Source: JAJRVH01 sp964505995 (GTDB lineage Bacteria > Pseudomonadota > Zetaproteobacteria > Mariprofundales > Mariprofundaceae). Taken from it: DNA of 16,940 bases. How positions within the stretch are numbered: the first letter of the stretch is position 1; each line of letters starts with the position of its first letter. The position numbers and the translations under genes were made by a program. This document shows positions 1-12,487 of this stretch, one piece after another. The notes beneath the pieces are model-generated. The model did not search any database. It was not told where the DNA came from and saw nothing but the letters and a program-made list of their open reading frames with translations. The stretch is from contig CAZDLB010000034.1 of the NCBI GenBank assembly GCA_964505995.1, positions 1-16,940 on the forward strand. Direction: 5' to 3'.

Positions 1-5
1 GGAGG
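1..5 (+). promoter_or_regulatory. Ribosome binding site of dapA
   Basis: GGAGG lies five bases before the ATG at 11, a strong Shine-Dalgarno sequence that fixes the dapA start. The promoter, if it is adjacent, lies to the left of the window. Confidence 0.75.
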
Positions 6-10
6 TCTGC

Positions 11-910
11 ATGTTTCACGGTACCATGACAGCGCTGGTCACCCCTTTCGCCGGCGGTCGCATCGATGAGGAAGCGTTCCGCGCCCATATCGAACGGCAG
101 ATCGAGGCCGGCGTCGAGGCCGTGATTCCGGCCGGCACGACCGGCGAAGCGGCGACGCTTTCCTTCGATGAGCACAAGCAGCTGATCCGCATGGCCGTCG
201 AGCAGGTTCGCGGGCGCGTGCCGGTCATCGCCGGCACCGGCAGCAACAACACCGCGGAATCCATCGAGCTGACGCGCGCGGCCAGGGAGCTGGGCGCCGA
301 TGCGGCGCTGCTGATCTCGCCCTACTACAACAAACCGACCCAGGAGGGCATCTACCGGCACTACCGGGCCGTGGCCGAGGCCGTGCACCTGCCGCAGCTG
401 ATCTACAATGTGCCGGGCCGGACGAACTCGAACATTCTGCCGGAAACCGTGGGGCGGCTGTCGCGGCTGAGCAATATTGTCGGCATCAAGGATGCGACGG
501 CCAGCATGGAACAGCTGGCGCACACGATGGCCGCCTGCGAGGGTCGCATCGAGTTCTATTCCGGCGACGATGCGACGGTGCTGCCGTTCATGGCCCTGGG
601 CGGCCGCGGCGTGATCTCCGTGGTCTCGAACATCGCCCCGAAAACGATGCGGGCGCTGACCGACGCGATGCGGCAGGGCGATCTCGAACGGGCACGCAGG
701 ATGCAGTTCTCGCTGCGGGAGCTGAACGCCGCGATGTTCGTCCAGTCCAATCCGATTCCGGTGAAGGCCGCATGTCATCTGATGGGCTGGTTCGGCGGCG
801 AGATCCGCCTGCCGCTCACGCCGCTTAAGGGCGATGATCTGGAGACGCTGAAGGCCGCGATGCAGGCGTTCGATTCCGGTCTTGAGCGACTGGAGCTTGC
901 TGCAGACTGA
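11..910 (+). CDS. dapA: 4-hydroxy-tetrahydrodipicolinate synthase (DapA)
   Basis: This 299-residue protein has the full family length. It condenses pyruvate with aspartate semialdehyde, the first committed step of the diaminopimelate/lysine pathway, in the cytoplasm. Visible marks are the N-terminal MFHGTMTALVTPF, the substrate-binding TT pair (T43-T44, in PAGTTGEAATL), SPYYNKPTQEG, YNVPGRTN with the catalytic tyrosine Y132, and VGIKDAT with the Schiff-base lysine K160. The Y-to-K spacing equals that of the E. coli enzyme (Y133/K161, known). A GGAGG five bases upstream supports the start. In many gammaproteobacteria dapA is followed by an outer-membrane lipoprotein gene (bamC); here it is followed directly by a sensor kinase whose possible TTG start lies inside the dapA end. 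Nothing looks damaged. Confidence 0.97.
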   Translation: MFHGTMTALVTPFAGGRIDEEAFRAHIERQIEAGVEAVIPAGTTGEAATLSFDEHKQLIRMAVEQVRGRVPVIAGTGSNNTAESIELTRAARELGADAALLISPYYNKPTQEGIYRHYRAVAEAVHLPQLIYNVPGRTNSNILPETVGRLSRLSNIVGIKDATASMEQLAHTMAACEGRIEFYSGDDATVLPFMALGGRGVISVVSNIAPKTMRALTDAMRQGDLERARRMQFSLRELNAAMFVQSNPIPVKAACHLMGWFGGEIRLPLTPLKGDDLETLKAAMQAFDSGLERLELAAD

Positions 911-935
911 ACACTCGCCGCTGTCCATCCGCCTG

Positions 936-2273
936 ATGTATTTCTTCCGGCGGGTGATGCATTCCCTCGCCTATCTCATTGCCACGCTGGCGGCGGTGCT
1001 GGTCTTTGGTCTGGTGCTGATGCTGGCCGAGTCGCTGGTCTATGCGCTGACCGGGCAGCCGGTCTCCCTGTGGTCGATGGTCATCGCGGCCATTGCCGCG
1101 GCCTTTGGCTATGCACCGCTGGTGCAGGCCATGCAGCGGGGCCTGGACCGGCTGTTCTTTCGCCGCCAGCTCGATCTGCTGGCCGCGATCCGTCAGCTCG
1201 GAGCCGGCGATCTGGCCCAGCTTCCGGTTCAGGATGTCGAAAAGGCCCTGCTCGAACGCATCTGCAAGGTCTGCCACCGCAGCTTCGCCGCGCTCGATGA
1301 ACGCGACCTTCCCGAGGGGCGCTGTCATTTCCATCCGCATGATGCGCCGCCGATCCCCGAGGACCGGCAGGGCAGCCCCGCTCCCTATGAGCTGTGTCTG
1401 AAGCTGCCGCGCGGCAGCGGTGATGCCTATCTGTGGCTGGGGCCCCGAACCGATGGCTGGCCGCTGGATGAGGAGGAGCGGCAGGGTCTGGAGAGCGTGG
1501 CCCGTTTTGCGGCGATGAGCCTCGAACATGCCCGGCTGACGCATCAGCAGGCCGAGGCGGCACGGCTGGATTCGCTGTCGCGCGTGACCCGTCAGCTGCA
1601 TTCGCACGATCTGAAGAACCGGCTGCATGACCTGTCGTTTCTGGCCCATCATCTGGGATCGGGTCGCCTGGATCGCGAGGATATCGAGCGGCTCGTGACG
1701 GCCATCCGTAAGGTGACCAATCGCATGCAGACGCTGATGCAGCGCATGGCCGATCCGCGCGCGCCGGTCAACCCGTCCATCGCGCCGCTGGACATCGGCG
1801 CGTTGCTGCACGCCTCGATCCGCGAGCGCCTGTGGCCGGAAGGCATCGTGCTCCGGCGCGAGATTCCGGCATTGCCGCCGGTGGCCGGCGATGAGGATCT
1901 GCTGCGCGGCGTGCTCGAAAACCTCTACGACAATGCCGTGCAGGCCATGCAGGGGCAGGGTGAGCTGGTCATCGCGGCGGAAAGCATTGAAATCGACGGC
2001 GTGCCCTGGGTCGAGATTCGCGTGACCGACAGCGGCATCGGCATTCCCGAGGACTTTCTCCGCCATCGCCTTTTCCGGCTGTTTGGCACCAGCAAGGCCA
2101 ACGGCCTGGGCATCGGCCTTTATCTGAGCCGCCGCATCATGCTGGCGCATGGTGGAGAGATTACCGCCGAGAGCGAAGGGCCGGGGAAAGGTTCCACCTT
2201 CAGGCTGAGATTGCCATTATGGCAGGATCATGCGAGGAATGAAGCGGAGCAGACCGAGGAGGCAAGGGCATGA
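936..2273 (+). CDS. PrsK-like membrane sensor histidine kinase
   Basis: From the ATG at 936 this is 445 residues; an in-frame TTG at 882 would add 18 residues and overlap dapA by 29 bp. Neither start has a clear ribosome site, so the start is uncertain. Two hydrophobic segments near the N-terminus (LAYLIATLAAVLVFGLV and SMVIAAIAAAFGYAPLV) should anchor it in the inner membrane. A GAF-like middle follows. The phosphoacceptor box is HDLKN (H224), then come the N-box NLYDNAVQAM (from 329), DSGIGI (365) and NGLGIGL (389). HDLKN instead of the usual HExxN, and an ATP lid of the RLFRLFGTSKANGLGIG type, resemble PrsK, the kinase of PEP-CTERM/exopolysaccharide systems (family knowledge). It should phosphorylate the regulator encoded next, whose ATG overlaps its stop. 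It lacks the long multi-TM sensor of classical PrsK, and no exosortase or polysaccharide genes are in the window. Confidence 0.85.
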   Translation: MYFFRRVMHSLAYLIATLAAVLVFGLVLMLAESLVYALTGQPVSLWSMVIAAIAAAFGYAPLVQAMQRGLDRLFFRRQLDLLAAIRQLGAGDLAQLPVQDVEKALLERICKVCHRSFAALDERDLPEGRCHFHPHDAPPIPEDRQGSPAPYELCLKLPRGSGDAYLWLGPRTDGWPLDEEERQGLESVARFAAMSLEHARLTHQQAEAARLDSLSRVTRQLHSHDLKNRLHDLSFLAHHLGSGRLDREDIERLVTAIRKVTNRMQTLMQRMADPRAPVNPSIAPLDIGALLHASIRERLWPEGIVLRREIPALPPVAGDEDLLRGVLENLYDNAVQAMQGQGELVIAAESIEIDGVPWVEIRVTDSGIGIPEDFLRHRLFRLFGTSKANGLGIGLYLSRRIMLAHGGEITAESEGPGKGSTFRLRLPLWQDHARNEAEQTEEARA

Positions 2274-3685
2274 AGCAGTGTGTGCTGGTCGTTGACGACA
2301 ATGACATCAATCGTCTGAACCTGAAGCTGCTGCTCAAGGATCAGTACCAGATCCTGGAGGCAGGGGATCTTGAGAGCGCGGATGAACAGCTCGCGGGCAA
2401 TCGCGTGGATCTGGTCGTGCTCGATCTCGCCCTGCCGCCGGAGCCGGACAACCCCGAGATCGGCATCGCCTATCTGCAGAAGCTGTCCCGGGAAAGCCCG
2501 GATACGCCGGTGGTCGTGATCACCGGCCATGACCAGCGCAGTCTGGCGACGCGGGCGCGCAAGCTCGGCGCCCGGGATTTCTTCGGCAAGCCCTTTGATC
2601 CCGATGAGGTCAAGGGCGCGATTGACCGCACGCTCGAGGCCCGGGGCAAGGCTGTGCATGAGCAGGAGATGCGCCGCGCGCTGGAGAGCCGCATCAATCT
2701 CGACCTGCTCGGCAGCTCCGAGGCCATGGACCGCCTGCGCGAGCTGATCGCCCAGGTTGCGTCGGCCCCTTCAACCGTGCTGATCCGTGGCGAAACCGGT
2801 ACCGGCAAGGAGCTTGTTGCGCGGCGCCTGCATGCCGAAAGCCCGCGCGCCGACAAGCCGTTCATCGCCATCAACTGCGCTGCGATGAGCGCCGAGCTGC
2901 TCGAGTCCGAGCTCTTCGGCTACGAGAAGGGGGCCTTTGCCGGGGCCGGCAGGCGCAAGCTCGGCTGGTTTGAACGGGCCAGCGGCGGCACGCTCTTTCT
3001 CGACGAGGTGGCCGGCCTGCCGATGCCGGTGCAGGCCAAGCTGCTGCGCGTGCTGGAGTCGGGCGAGTTTTCCCGCCTGGGCGGCGAGGCCATCATCCGT
3101 TCGGATGTGCGCCTGATCTGTTCCACGCGCGAGGATCTGGAGAAGAAGGTAGCGGCCGGCGAATTTCGCGATGATCTGTATTATCGCATTCACGTCGTCG
3201 AGATTGCGGTGCCGGCGCTGCGCGAGCATGCCGAGGACATTCCGGAGCTGGCGCGGGCGATCCTGCTGCGCAAGGCAGCCCTGTGCGGCAAGCCGATCCG
3301 CGACATCGCCGAGCCGGTTCTCCAGCAGATGCAGCGCTACAGCTGGCCCGGCAATGTGCGGGAGCTGGAGAACGTGATCGAGCGCGCGGTGGTGCTGGCC
3401 GATGGCGAGGTGCTCGATCAGCTGCCGCCGCTGGCCGGCCCGCAGCCGGTGCATGAGGATGAGGATCCGTTGAGCCGCTGGCTGGCACAGCTGCCGGATG
3501 AGGGCATTCGTGCCGAGAAGATTCTGGCCACCTTCGAGCGCAGACTGATCGAGGCGGCGCTGGAGCGGAACCAGCATGTCAAGGCCAGGGCCGGACGCTG
3601 GCTGGGTTTTGGCGACCGCGCCAAGGACAAGATGCGCTATCTGTGCGACAAGTATCAGATCGAAACCGGGGATGGCGGCGCATGA
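2270..3685 (+). CDS. PrsR/NtrC-like AAA+ response regulator with GAFAGA loop
   Basis: This 471-residue protein has the order receiver, AAA+ ATPase and Fis-type helix-turn-helix. The receiver (about 1-125) has VDDND, phosphoacceptor D52 in VVLDLALPPEPD, T in VVVITGHD and K107 in GKPFDP. The LDLALPPEPD stretch resembles PrsR regulators. The ATPase has Walker A GETGTGKE (174-181), Walker B FLDE (D245/E246) and FRDDLYYRIHVVE ahead of the arginine-finger region. Residues 221-226 read GAFAGA, not GAFTGA; the threonine of this loop contacts sigma-54 in known activators, so sigma-54 dependence is in doubt. The C-terminal stretch ALERNQHVKARAGRWLG fits a diverged Fis-type DNA-binding domain. Its ATG overlaps the kinase stop (ATGA) and a strong GAGGAGG sits at 2256-2262. 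It is probably the cognate output of the upstream kinase and possibly of the two downstream hybrid kinases. Confidence 0.92.
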   Translation: MKQCVLVVDDNDINRLNLKLLLKDQYQILEAGDLESADEQLAGNRVDLVVLDLALPPEPDNPEIGIAYLQKLSRESPDTPVVVITGHDQRSLATRARKLGARDFFGKPFDPDEVKGAIDRTLEARGKAVHEQEMRRALESRINLDLLGSSEAMDRLRELIAQVASAPSTVLIRGETGTGKELVARRLHAESPRADKPFIAINCAAMSAELLESELFGYEKGAFAGAGRRKLGWFERASGGTLFLDEVAGLPMPVQAKLLRVLESGEFSRLGGEAIIRSDVRLICSTREDLEKKVAAGEFRDDLYYRIHVVEIAVPALREHAEDIPELARAILLRKAALCGKPIRDIAEPVLQQMQRYSWPGNVRELENVIERAVVLADGEVLDQLPPLAGPQPVHEDEDPLSRWLAQLPDEGIRAEKILATFERRLIEAALERNQHVKARAGRWLGFGDRAKDKMRYLCDKYQIETGDGGA

Positions 3686-4071
3686 GGAAGGCCCTTTTCG
3701 GACTGGTTCTGGCCGCGATGCTGCCGTCGCAGGCATTCGCCCAGCAGCAGGAGTATCTGTACTACCGTGAGGTGAAGGTGCCGCCGTTCCAGAAGCTGCA
3801 TGAATTCTTCGACATGCCGAACCGCCCGGGTCGTTACGAGGTGTCGCTGCTGTCGGACTCGGCGGGGCCGCTGACCTTCCATATCCTGCGCGTGCGCGAG
3901 GAGGTCGAGAAGACCATCGTGCAGCGGCGCAGCTACCATGTCGGCGATCACGAGTTCCGCGAGATCTTCGCCAATCCCGACGGCGCGGATGACCTGATCG
4001 TCGAGATCGCGAACTCGAATCCGGCCACGGCGGCCCGGGTATCGGTCTATGTCGTGGAGCTGGGCCGGTGA
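3682..4071 (+). CDS. Small secreted protein of unknown function
   Basis: The reading frame is open from 3643, but I place the start at the ATG at 3682. That start overlaps the preceding stop as ATGA and opens directly with a Sec signal peptide: MRK, a hydrophobic core (ALFGLVLAAML), and a likely cleavage after AFA (residue 20). The mature part is about 109 residues with no cysteine and no transmembrane segment. Alternating patterns such as RYEVSLLSD, TFHILRVREEVEKT, DDLIVEIANSN and ARVSVYVVEL suggest a beta-sandwich. I do not recognise a family. Its stop overlaps the GTG of the next hybrid kinase. Being wedged between a two-component pair and two hybrid kinases, it could be a periplasmic ligand-binding or sensor-accessory protein (inference from position only). 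Confidence 0.8.
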   Translation: MRKALFGLVLAAMLPSQAFAQQQEYLYYREVKVPPFQKLHEFFDMPNRPGRYEVSLLSDSAGPLTFHILRVREEVEKTIVQRRSYHVGDHEFREIFANPDGADDLIVEIANSNPATAARVSVYVVELGR

Positions 4072-5779
4072 AGCTGCTGCGGGCGCTGTTCGGACCGTTT
4101 GATCCGGGGCAGGCCTCCGTGGATCACTTCCGCGCCCGCTTTGCGCGCACGCTGATTCTGGCCGGCTGCCTGTTCCTTGCGATATTCGCGCTGCTCGACT
4201 GGCAGGTCGGCCTGAGGTTCGTGGCCGTGGCCGATGTCGTGCTGGCCGTGGTGCTGCTGCTGGCGGCGCTCTACATGCGCCAGCGAGGGGACATCCCCAA
4301 CGGCATCCGCATCTGCATTGTGGCGCTGTTTGCATGGTTTCTGGCCACGCTGCCGAACAGCATCCTGATCTGCCTGTGGCTGCCGATCTTTCCGCTGGCC
4401 GCATTCTTCGGCCTGGGGCGCCGCGAGGGGTTGCGCTGGTCGCTGGCCTTTCTCGTCGCCGTGGGACTGGAAATGCTGATCAGCCTGCAGCTTGGGGTGG
4501 CGGTGGCATCGAAGATGTTCCTGTTTTCCGCCGTGGCCAGCCTGTCGCTGGTGGTGCTGACGGTGATCTTCTACCAGCGGTTGCTGGAGATCTTCGAGCA
4601 GGCGGTGCGCATCCAGTCCGAACAGTTCCAGCAGGCGCAGCGGATGGAGAGCATCGGCCTGCTGGCCAGTGGCGTGGCCCACGATTTCAACAACCTTCTC
4701 GTCGGCGTCATGGGCAATGCCGAGGTGGCGTTGATGTCCACGAGCCCGGATGACCCGATGCGGGAGCAACTGGAGGGGATGCTCGCCTCGGCCGAGCGCG
4801 GGCGCAGACTCGTGCGGCAGCTGCTTGCCTATGCCGGCAAGGGCGCCTGGCGGGCCAGGCGAATCGACATCCATCAGGTGCTTGATGAATCCAGGCCGCT
4901 GATGCAGGCGGTGATGAAGGAAAAGGGCGAGCTGAGGCTTGAGCTGACCGGGGAAAACCTGATGGTCTCCGCCGATGACACCCAGTTGCAGCAACTGCTG
5001 CTGAATCTGCTCGCGAACGCGGTGGACGCCGCTTCGCCGGAACGGGCATGCCGGGTGGTCGTGCGCACCGGAAGCGAGCATCGAAGCCTGGGCGACTTCA
5101 GGGACTGCCCAGTCTGCCATGTCAGCAAGCCGGGCAACTTCGTGTTCATCGAGGTCGAGGACAATGGCCTGGGCATGTCCGAGGATGTGCGCCAGCGGAT
5201 CTTCGAGCCCTTCTTCACGACCAAGCAGGCCGGCAGCGGCCTGGGGCTGGCGGCCGTGGCCGGCACGCTCCGTAGCCTGCACGGCGCCCTGGAGATCCAT
5301 AGCGAGCTTGGCCGTGGTAGCCGCTTTACGCTGTGGATACCGGCGCTTTCCTCCGTGCGGCCGCAATCGCCGGCGAAACCGCCCAGGCCTGTCGAGTATC
5401 GCATGAGCGGCACGGTGCTTCTCGTCGATGATGACCGGATGGTGCGCCAGGTCGGGGCGGCGCTGCTGGAAAACGCCGGCCTCAGGGTCCTGGAGGCCGA
5501 GGATGGGCATCAGGCCCTTGAGCTGTATGCTCGGGAGCGGGAGCGCGTGGATGTGCTGATCCTCGATTATGCGATGCCAAAGGTGAACGGGGCGGAGGTG
5601 TTCGATGCCGTACGCCGTGAAAACCCCGGCCTGCCGGTGATCATCAGCAGCGGTTATCATCAGCTGGAGGAGATTGCCCGCATGCGCCAGGCCGGCGCCG
5701 GATTCGTGAAGAAGCCGTTTCGGGTGCATGAGCTGCTCATGGAGGTGCAGCGGCATCTGCCATCGCCGGAGGCGGAGCG

Positions 5780-5783
<4 letters not shown>
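4068..5783 (+). CDS. Hybrid sensor histidine kinase, six TM segments plus receiver
   Basis: This 571-residue protein starts at GTG, overlapping the previous stop (GTGA), with GGAG nine bases upstream. About six hydrophobic segments (roughly residues 25-175, e.g. FVAVADVVLAVVLLLAALY) form the membrane part. No periplasmic domain or PAS domain is visible. A short coiled linker (IFEQAVRIQSEQFQQAQ) leads to the H-box AHDFNNLL with H205. The ATPase follows with NLLANAVDA, DNGLGM and GSGLGLAAV. A C-terminal receiver starts near SGTVLLVDDD, with phosphoacceptor D500 in LILDYAMP, SS in IISSGYH and K549 in KKPF. The ATPase carries C347-P-V-C-H351 in a loop before the DNGLGM box. The kinase core closely resembles that of the next gene. 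No Hpt domain is encoded in the window, so transfer from this receiver to a regulator would need an outside partner. Confidence 0.92.
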
Positions 5784-8788
<3,005 letters not shown>

Positions 8789-8842
8789 AGCCCCATATAC
8801 AGGTAGTCCGAAAGATTTGACCAGGGCGGATGGATTGGCCCG

Positions 8843-8848
8843 AAGGAG
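8843..8848 (+). promoter_or_regulatory. Ribosome binding site deciding the clpB start
   Basis: AAGGAG lies eight bases before the ATG at 8857. An upstream in-frame ATG at 8830 would add nine residues (MDWPEGVPD) that do not fit the ClpB N-terminus, so 8857 is preferred. Confidence 0.7.
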
Positions 8849-8856
8849 TACCTGAT

Positions 8857-11451
<2,595 letters not shown>

Positions 11452-11466
11452 GGCCGGGTCGCAGGC

Positions 11467-11499
11467 GCCCCGGGAGGGGATTATTCCCCCTTCCGGGGC
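11467..11499 (+). terminator. GC-rich hairpin after clpB (terminator-like, no T-tract)
   Basis: The arms 11467-11479 and 11487-11499 can pair over 13 bp with one G-T wobble (GCCCCGG against CCGGGGC at the base) around a 7-base loop. It begins 15 bp after the clpB stop, but no run of Ts follows. It may slow or end transcription, protect the 3' end of the clpB mRNA, or belong to the leader of the next gene. It overlaps a smaller competing hairpin. Confidence 0.5.
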
Positions 11500-11515
11500 A
11501 GTCTTTGCGACTGCC
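11497..11515 (+). other. Second hairpin, mutually exclusive with the first
   Basis: GGCAGTC (11497-11503) can pair with GACTGCC (11509-11515) around the loop TTTGC. Three bases of its left arm (11497-11499) are also the closing bases of the larger hairpin, so the two full structures cannot both form. Whether this has any regulatory meaning is unknown. Confidence 0.35.
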
Positions 11516-11583
11516 GTACTGGACGCGCAACGCTACAGTTGCAACACGGATGATTTTGCGCTAGCAAGTCGTTCCCAATCTCG

Positions 11584-11591
11584 AGAGGAGG
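11584..11591 (+). promoter_or_regulatory. Ribosome binding site of the cytochrome gene
   Basis: AGAGGAGG lies nine bases before the ATG at 11601. It is one of the strongest Shine-Dalgarno sequences in the window and suggests high expression. Confidence 0.75.
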
Positions 11592-11600
11592 ATACAATCC

Positions 11601-11918
11601 ATGAAGAAAACTGTGATGGTTGCAGCTGCGGCTGCGTTTATGCTGGCGGGCACGTCCGCGATGGCGAAGCCGTTCTGCGCTTCCTGCCATTCCGGCCACA
11701 AGGACAAGGTCGGCCCGGCCTTTGAGAAGGTCGTCGCAGCCTACGGCTCGGTCGATGCCGTGTTCGAGTTCCTGAACTCGGATGCCGATCTGAACCCGAA
11801 GGTGACGGCCTTTGCTTCGAAGAAGGGCATCATGAAGTCCCAGCTGAAGAAGTATCGCAAGCTGAACGACAAGAAGAAGGCCGAGGTCCGCGAGTGGTTC
11901 GAGGAGCAGGTCAAGTAA
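11601..11918 (+). CDS. Small periplasmic monoheme cytochrome c
   Basis: This is a 105-residue precursor. The signal peptide (MKK, hydrophobic core, TSAMA) should be cut after residue 22, leaving a mature protein of about 83 residues. The heme c site is CASCH (C26, C29, H30), with H30 as the proximal ligand. GPAFEKVVAAYG just after it resembles class I cytochromes of the c551/c8 type. The likely distal ligand is M78 in KKGIMKSQL (inference). The second half is very rich in lysine (KSQLKKYRKLNDKKKAE), which would make a basic electron carrier suited to docking on acidic partners. It is monocistronic: it has its own strong ribosome site and a strong terminator directly after it. No oxidase, reductase or heme-maturation genes are near, so its partner is unknown. 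Confidence 0.9.
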   Translation: MKKTVMVAAAAAFMLAGTSAMAKPFCASCHSGHKDKVGPAFEKVVAAYGSVDAVFEFLNSDADLNPKVTAFASKKGIMKSQLKKYRKLNDKKKAEVREWFEEQVK

Positions 11919-11941
11919 GACCGGCTTTCAGCCTCTGATAA

Positions 11942-11966
11942 GGGCGGCCTTCGGGCCGCCCTTTTT
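11942..11966 (+). terminator. Rho-independent terminator after the cytochrome gene
   Basis: A perfect 8-bp GC stem (GGGCGGCC with GGCCGCCC) closes a TTCG tetraloop and is followed by five Ts. It starts 23 bp after the cytochrome stop and separates that gene from smpB. Confidence 0.93.
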
Positions 11967-12010
11967 CTTGGACGGCTTTCGAGGTTTCGCTTTCGCAGGC
12001 TGCCGGTAGC

Positions 12011-12460
12011 ATGCCGCGCATGGCCATCGTCAATCGCCGCGCCAGGCATGAATATCATATCCTCGAGACCTACGAGGCCGGCATCATCCTGACCGGTCCC
12101 GAGGTCAAGTCCGTGCGGCTGGGTCAGGCGAACCTGTCCGAGGCGCATTGCATCATCCGTGGCGAGCGGCTGCTGCTCGTCGGCTGCCATATCAGCCCGT
12201 ACAGGCCGGCGGCGATGAACAATCCGAAGGACCCGACGCGCTCGCGCGAGCTGCTGCTGCACAAGAAGGAGATCCGCCGGCTGATCGGCAAGCTCAGGGA
12301 GAAGGGGCTGACGCTGGTGCCGCTGAAGCTGTATTTCAACGAGCGGGGATACGCCAAGCTGGAGATTGGCCTGGCCCGCGGCAAGAAGAAGCATGACAAG
12401 CGCGAGGCGCTCAAGGAGCGTGATATCCGGCGCGAGCTTCAGCGCCGCTACAAGATGTAG
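12011..12460 (+). CDS. smpB: SsrA-binding protein SmpB
   Basis: This 149-residue protein (146 if the ATG at 12020 is used) binds tmRNA and brings it to stalled ribosomes for trans-translation. Family marks are RRARHEYHILETYEAGI, LTGPEVKSVRLGQANLSEA, the DPTRSRELLLHKKEI stretch, and the basic GKKKHDKREALKERD near the C-terminus, which contacts the ribosome decoding site. There is no convincing Shine-Dalgarno before either ATG. The longer form begins MPRMAIVNRRA and the shorter MAIVNRRA; both are plausible. It follows a terminator, so it needs its own promoter, which I cannot identify clearly in the 44 bp between. No tmRNA gene (ssrA) was seen downstream. Confidence 0.97.
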   Translation: MPRMAIVNRRARHEYHILETYEAGIILTGPEVKSVRLGQANLSEAHCIIRGERLLLVGCHISPYRPAAMNNPKDPTRSRELLLHKKEIRRLIGKLREKGLTLVPLKLYFNERGYAKLEIGLARGKKKHDKREALKERDIRRELQRRYKM

Positions 12461-12487
12461 GCGGATCATGTCCCGTCCGTTCCCGGA

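Noticed and set aside
3643..3681. Upstream start for the small secreted protein
   Set aside because: It would put 13 polar residues before a textbook signal peptide; the ATG at 3682 also matches the overlap pattern of the cassette.
5106..5120. Covalent heme c site in the six-TM hybrid kinase
   Set aside because: CxxCH attaches heme only after export, and this loop is in the cytoplasmic ATPase domain. It is kept only as a possible metal or thiol site.
8830..8856. ClpB start at the ATG at 8830
   Set aside because: The nine added residues do not fit the ClpB N-terminus and a better ribosome site precedes the ATG at 8857.
11539..11562. Sigma-54 promoter before the cytochrome gene
   Set aside because: A TTGC is present at 11556 but the matching GG element at the right spacing is missing.
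11539..11567. Sigma-70 promoter (TTGCAA, 17 bases, TAGCAA) for the cytochrome gene
   Set aside because: The -10 matches only 3 of 6 positions and no extended element is present, so it is too weak to list as a feature.
12461..12487. tmRNA or small RNA gene next to smpB
   Set aside because: Only 27 bp separate smpB from the AEC gene, and no tmRNA-like ends are seen anywhere nearby.
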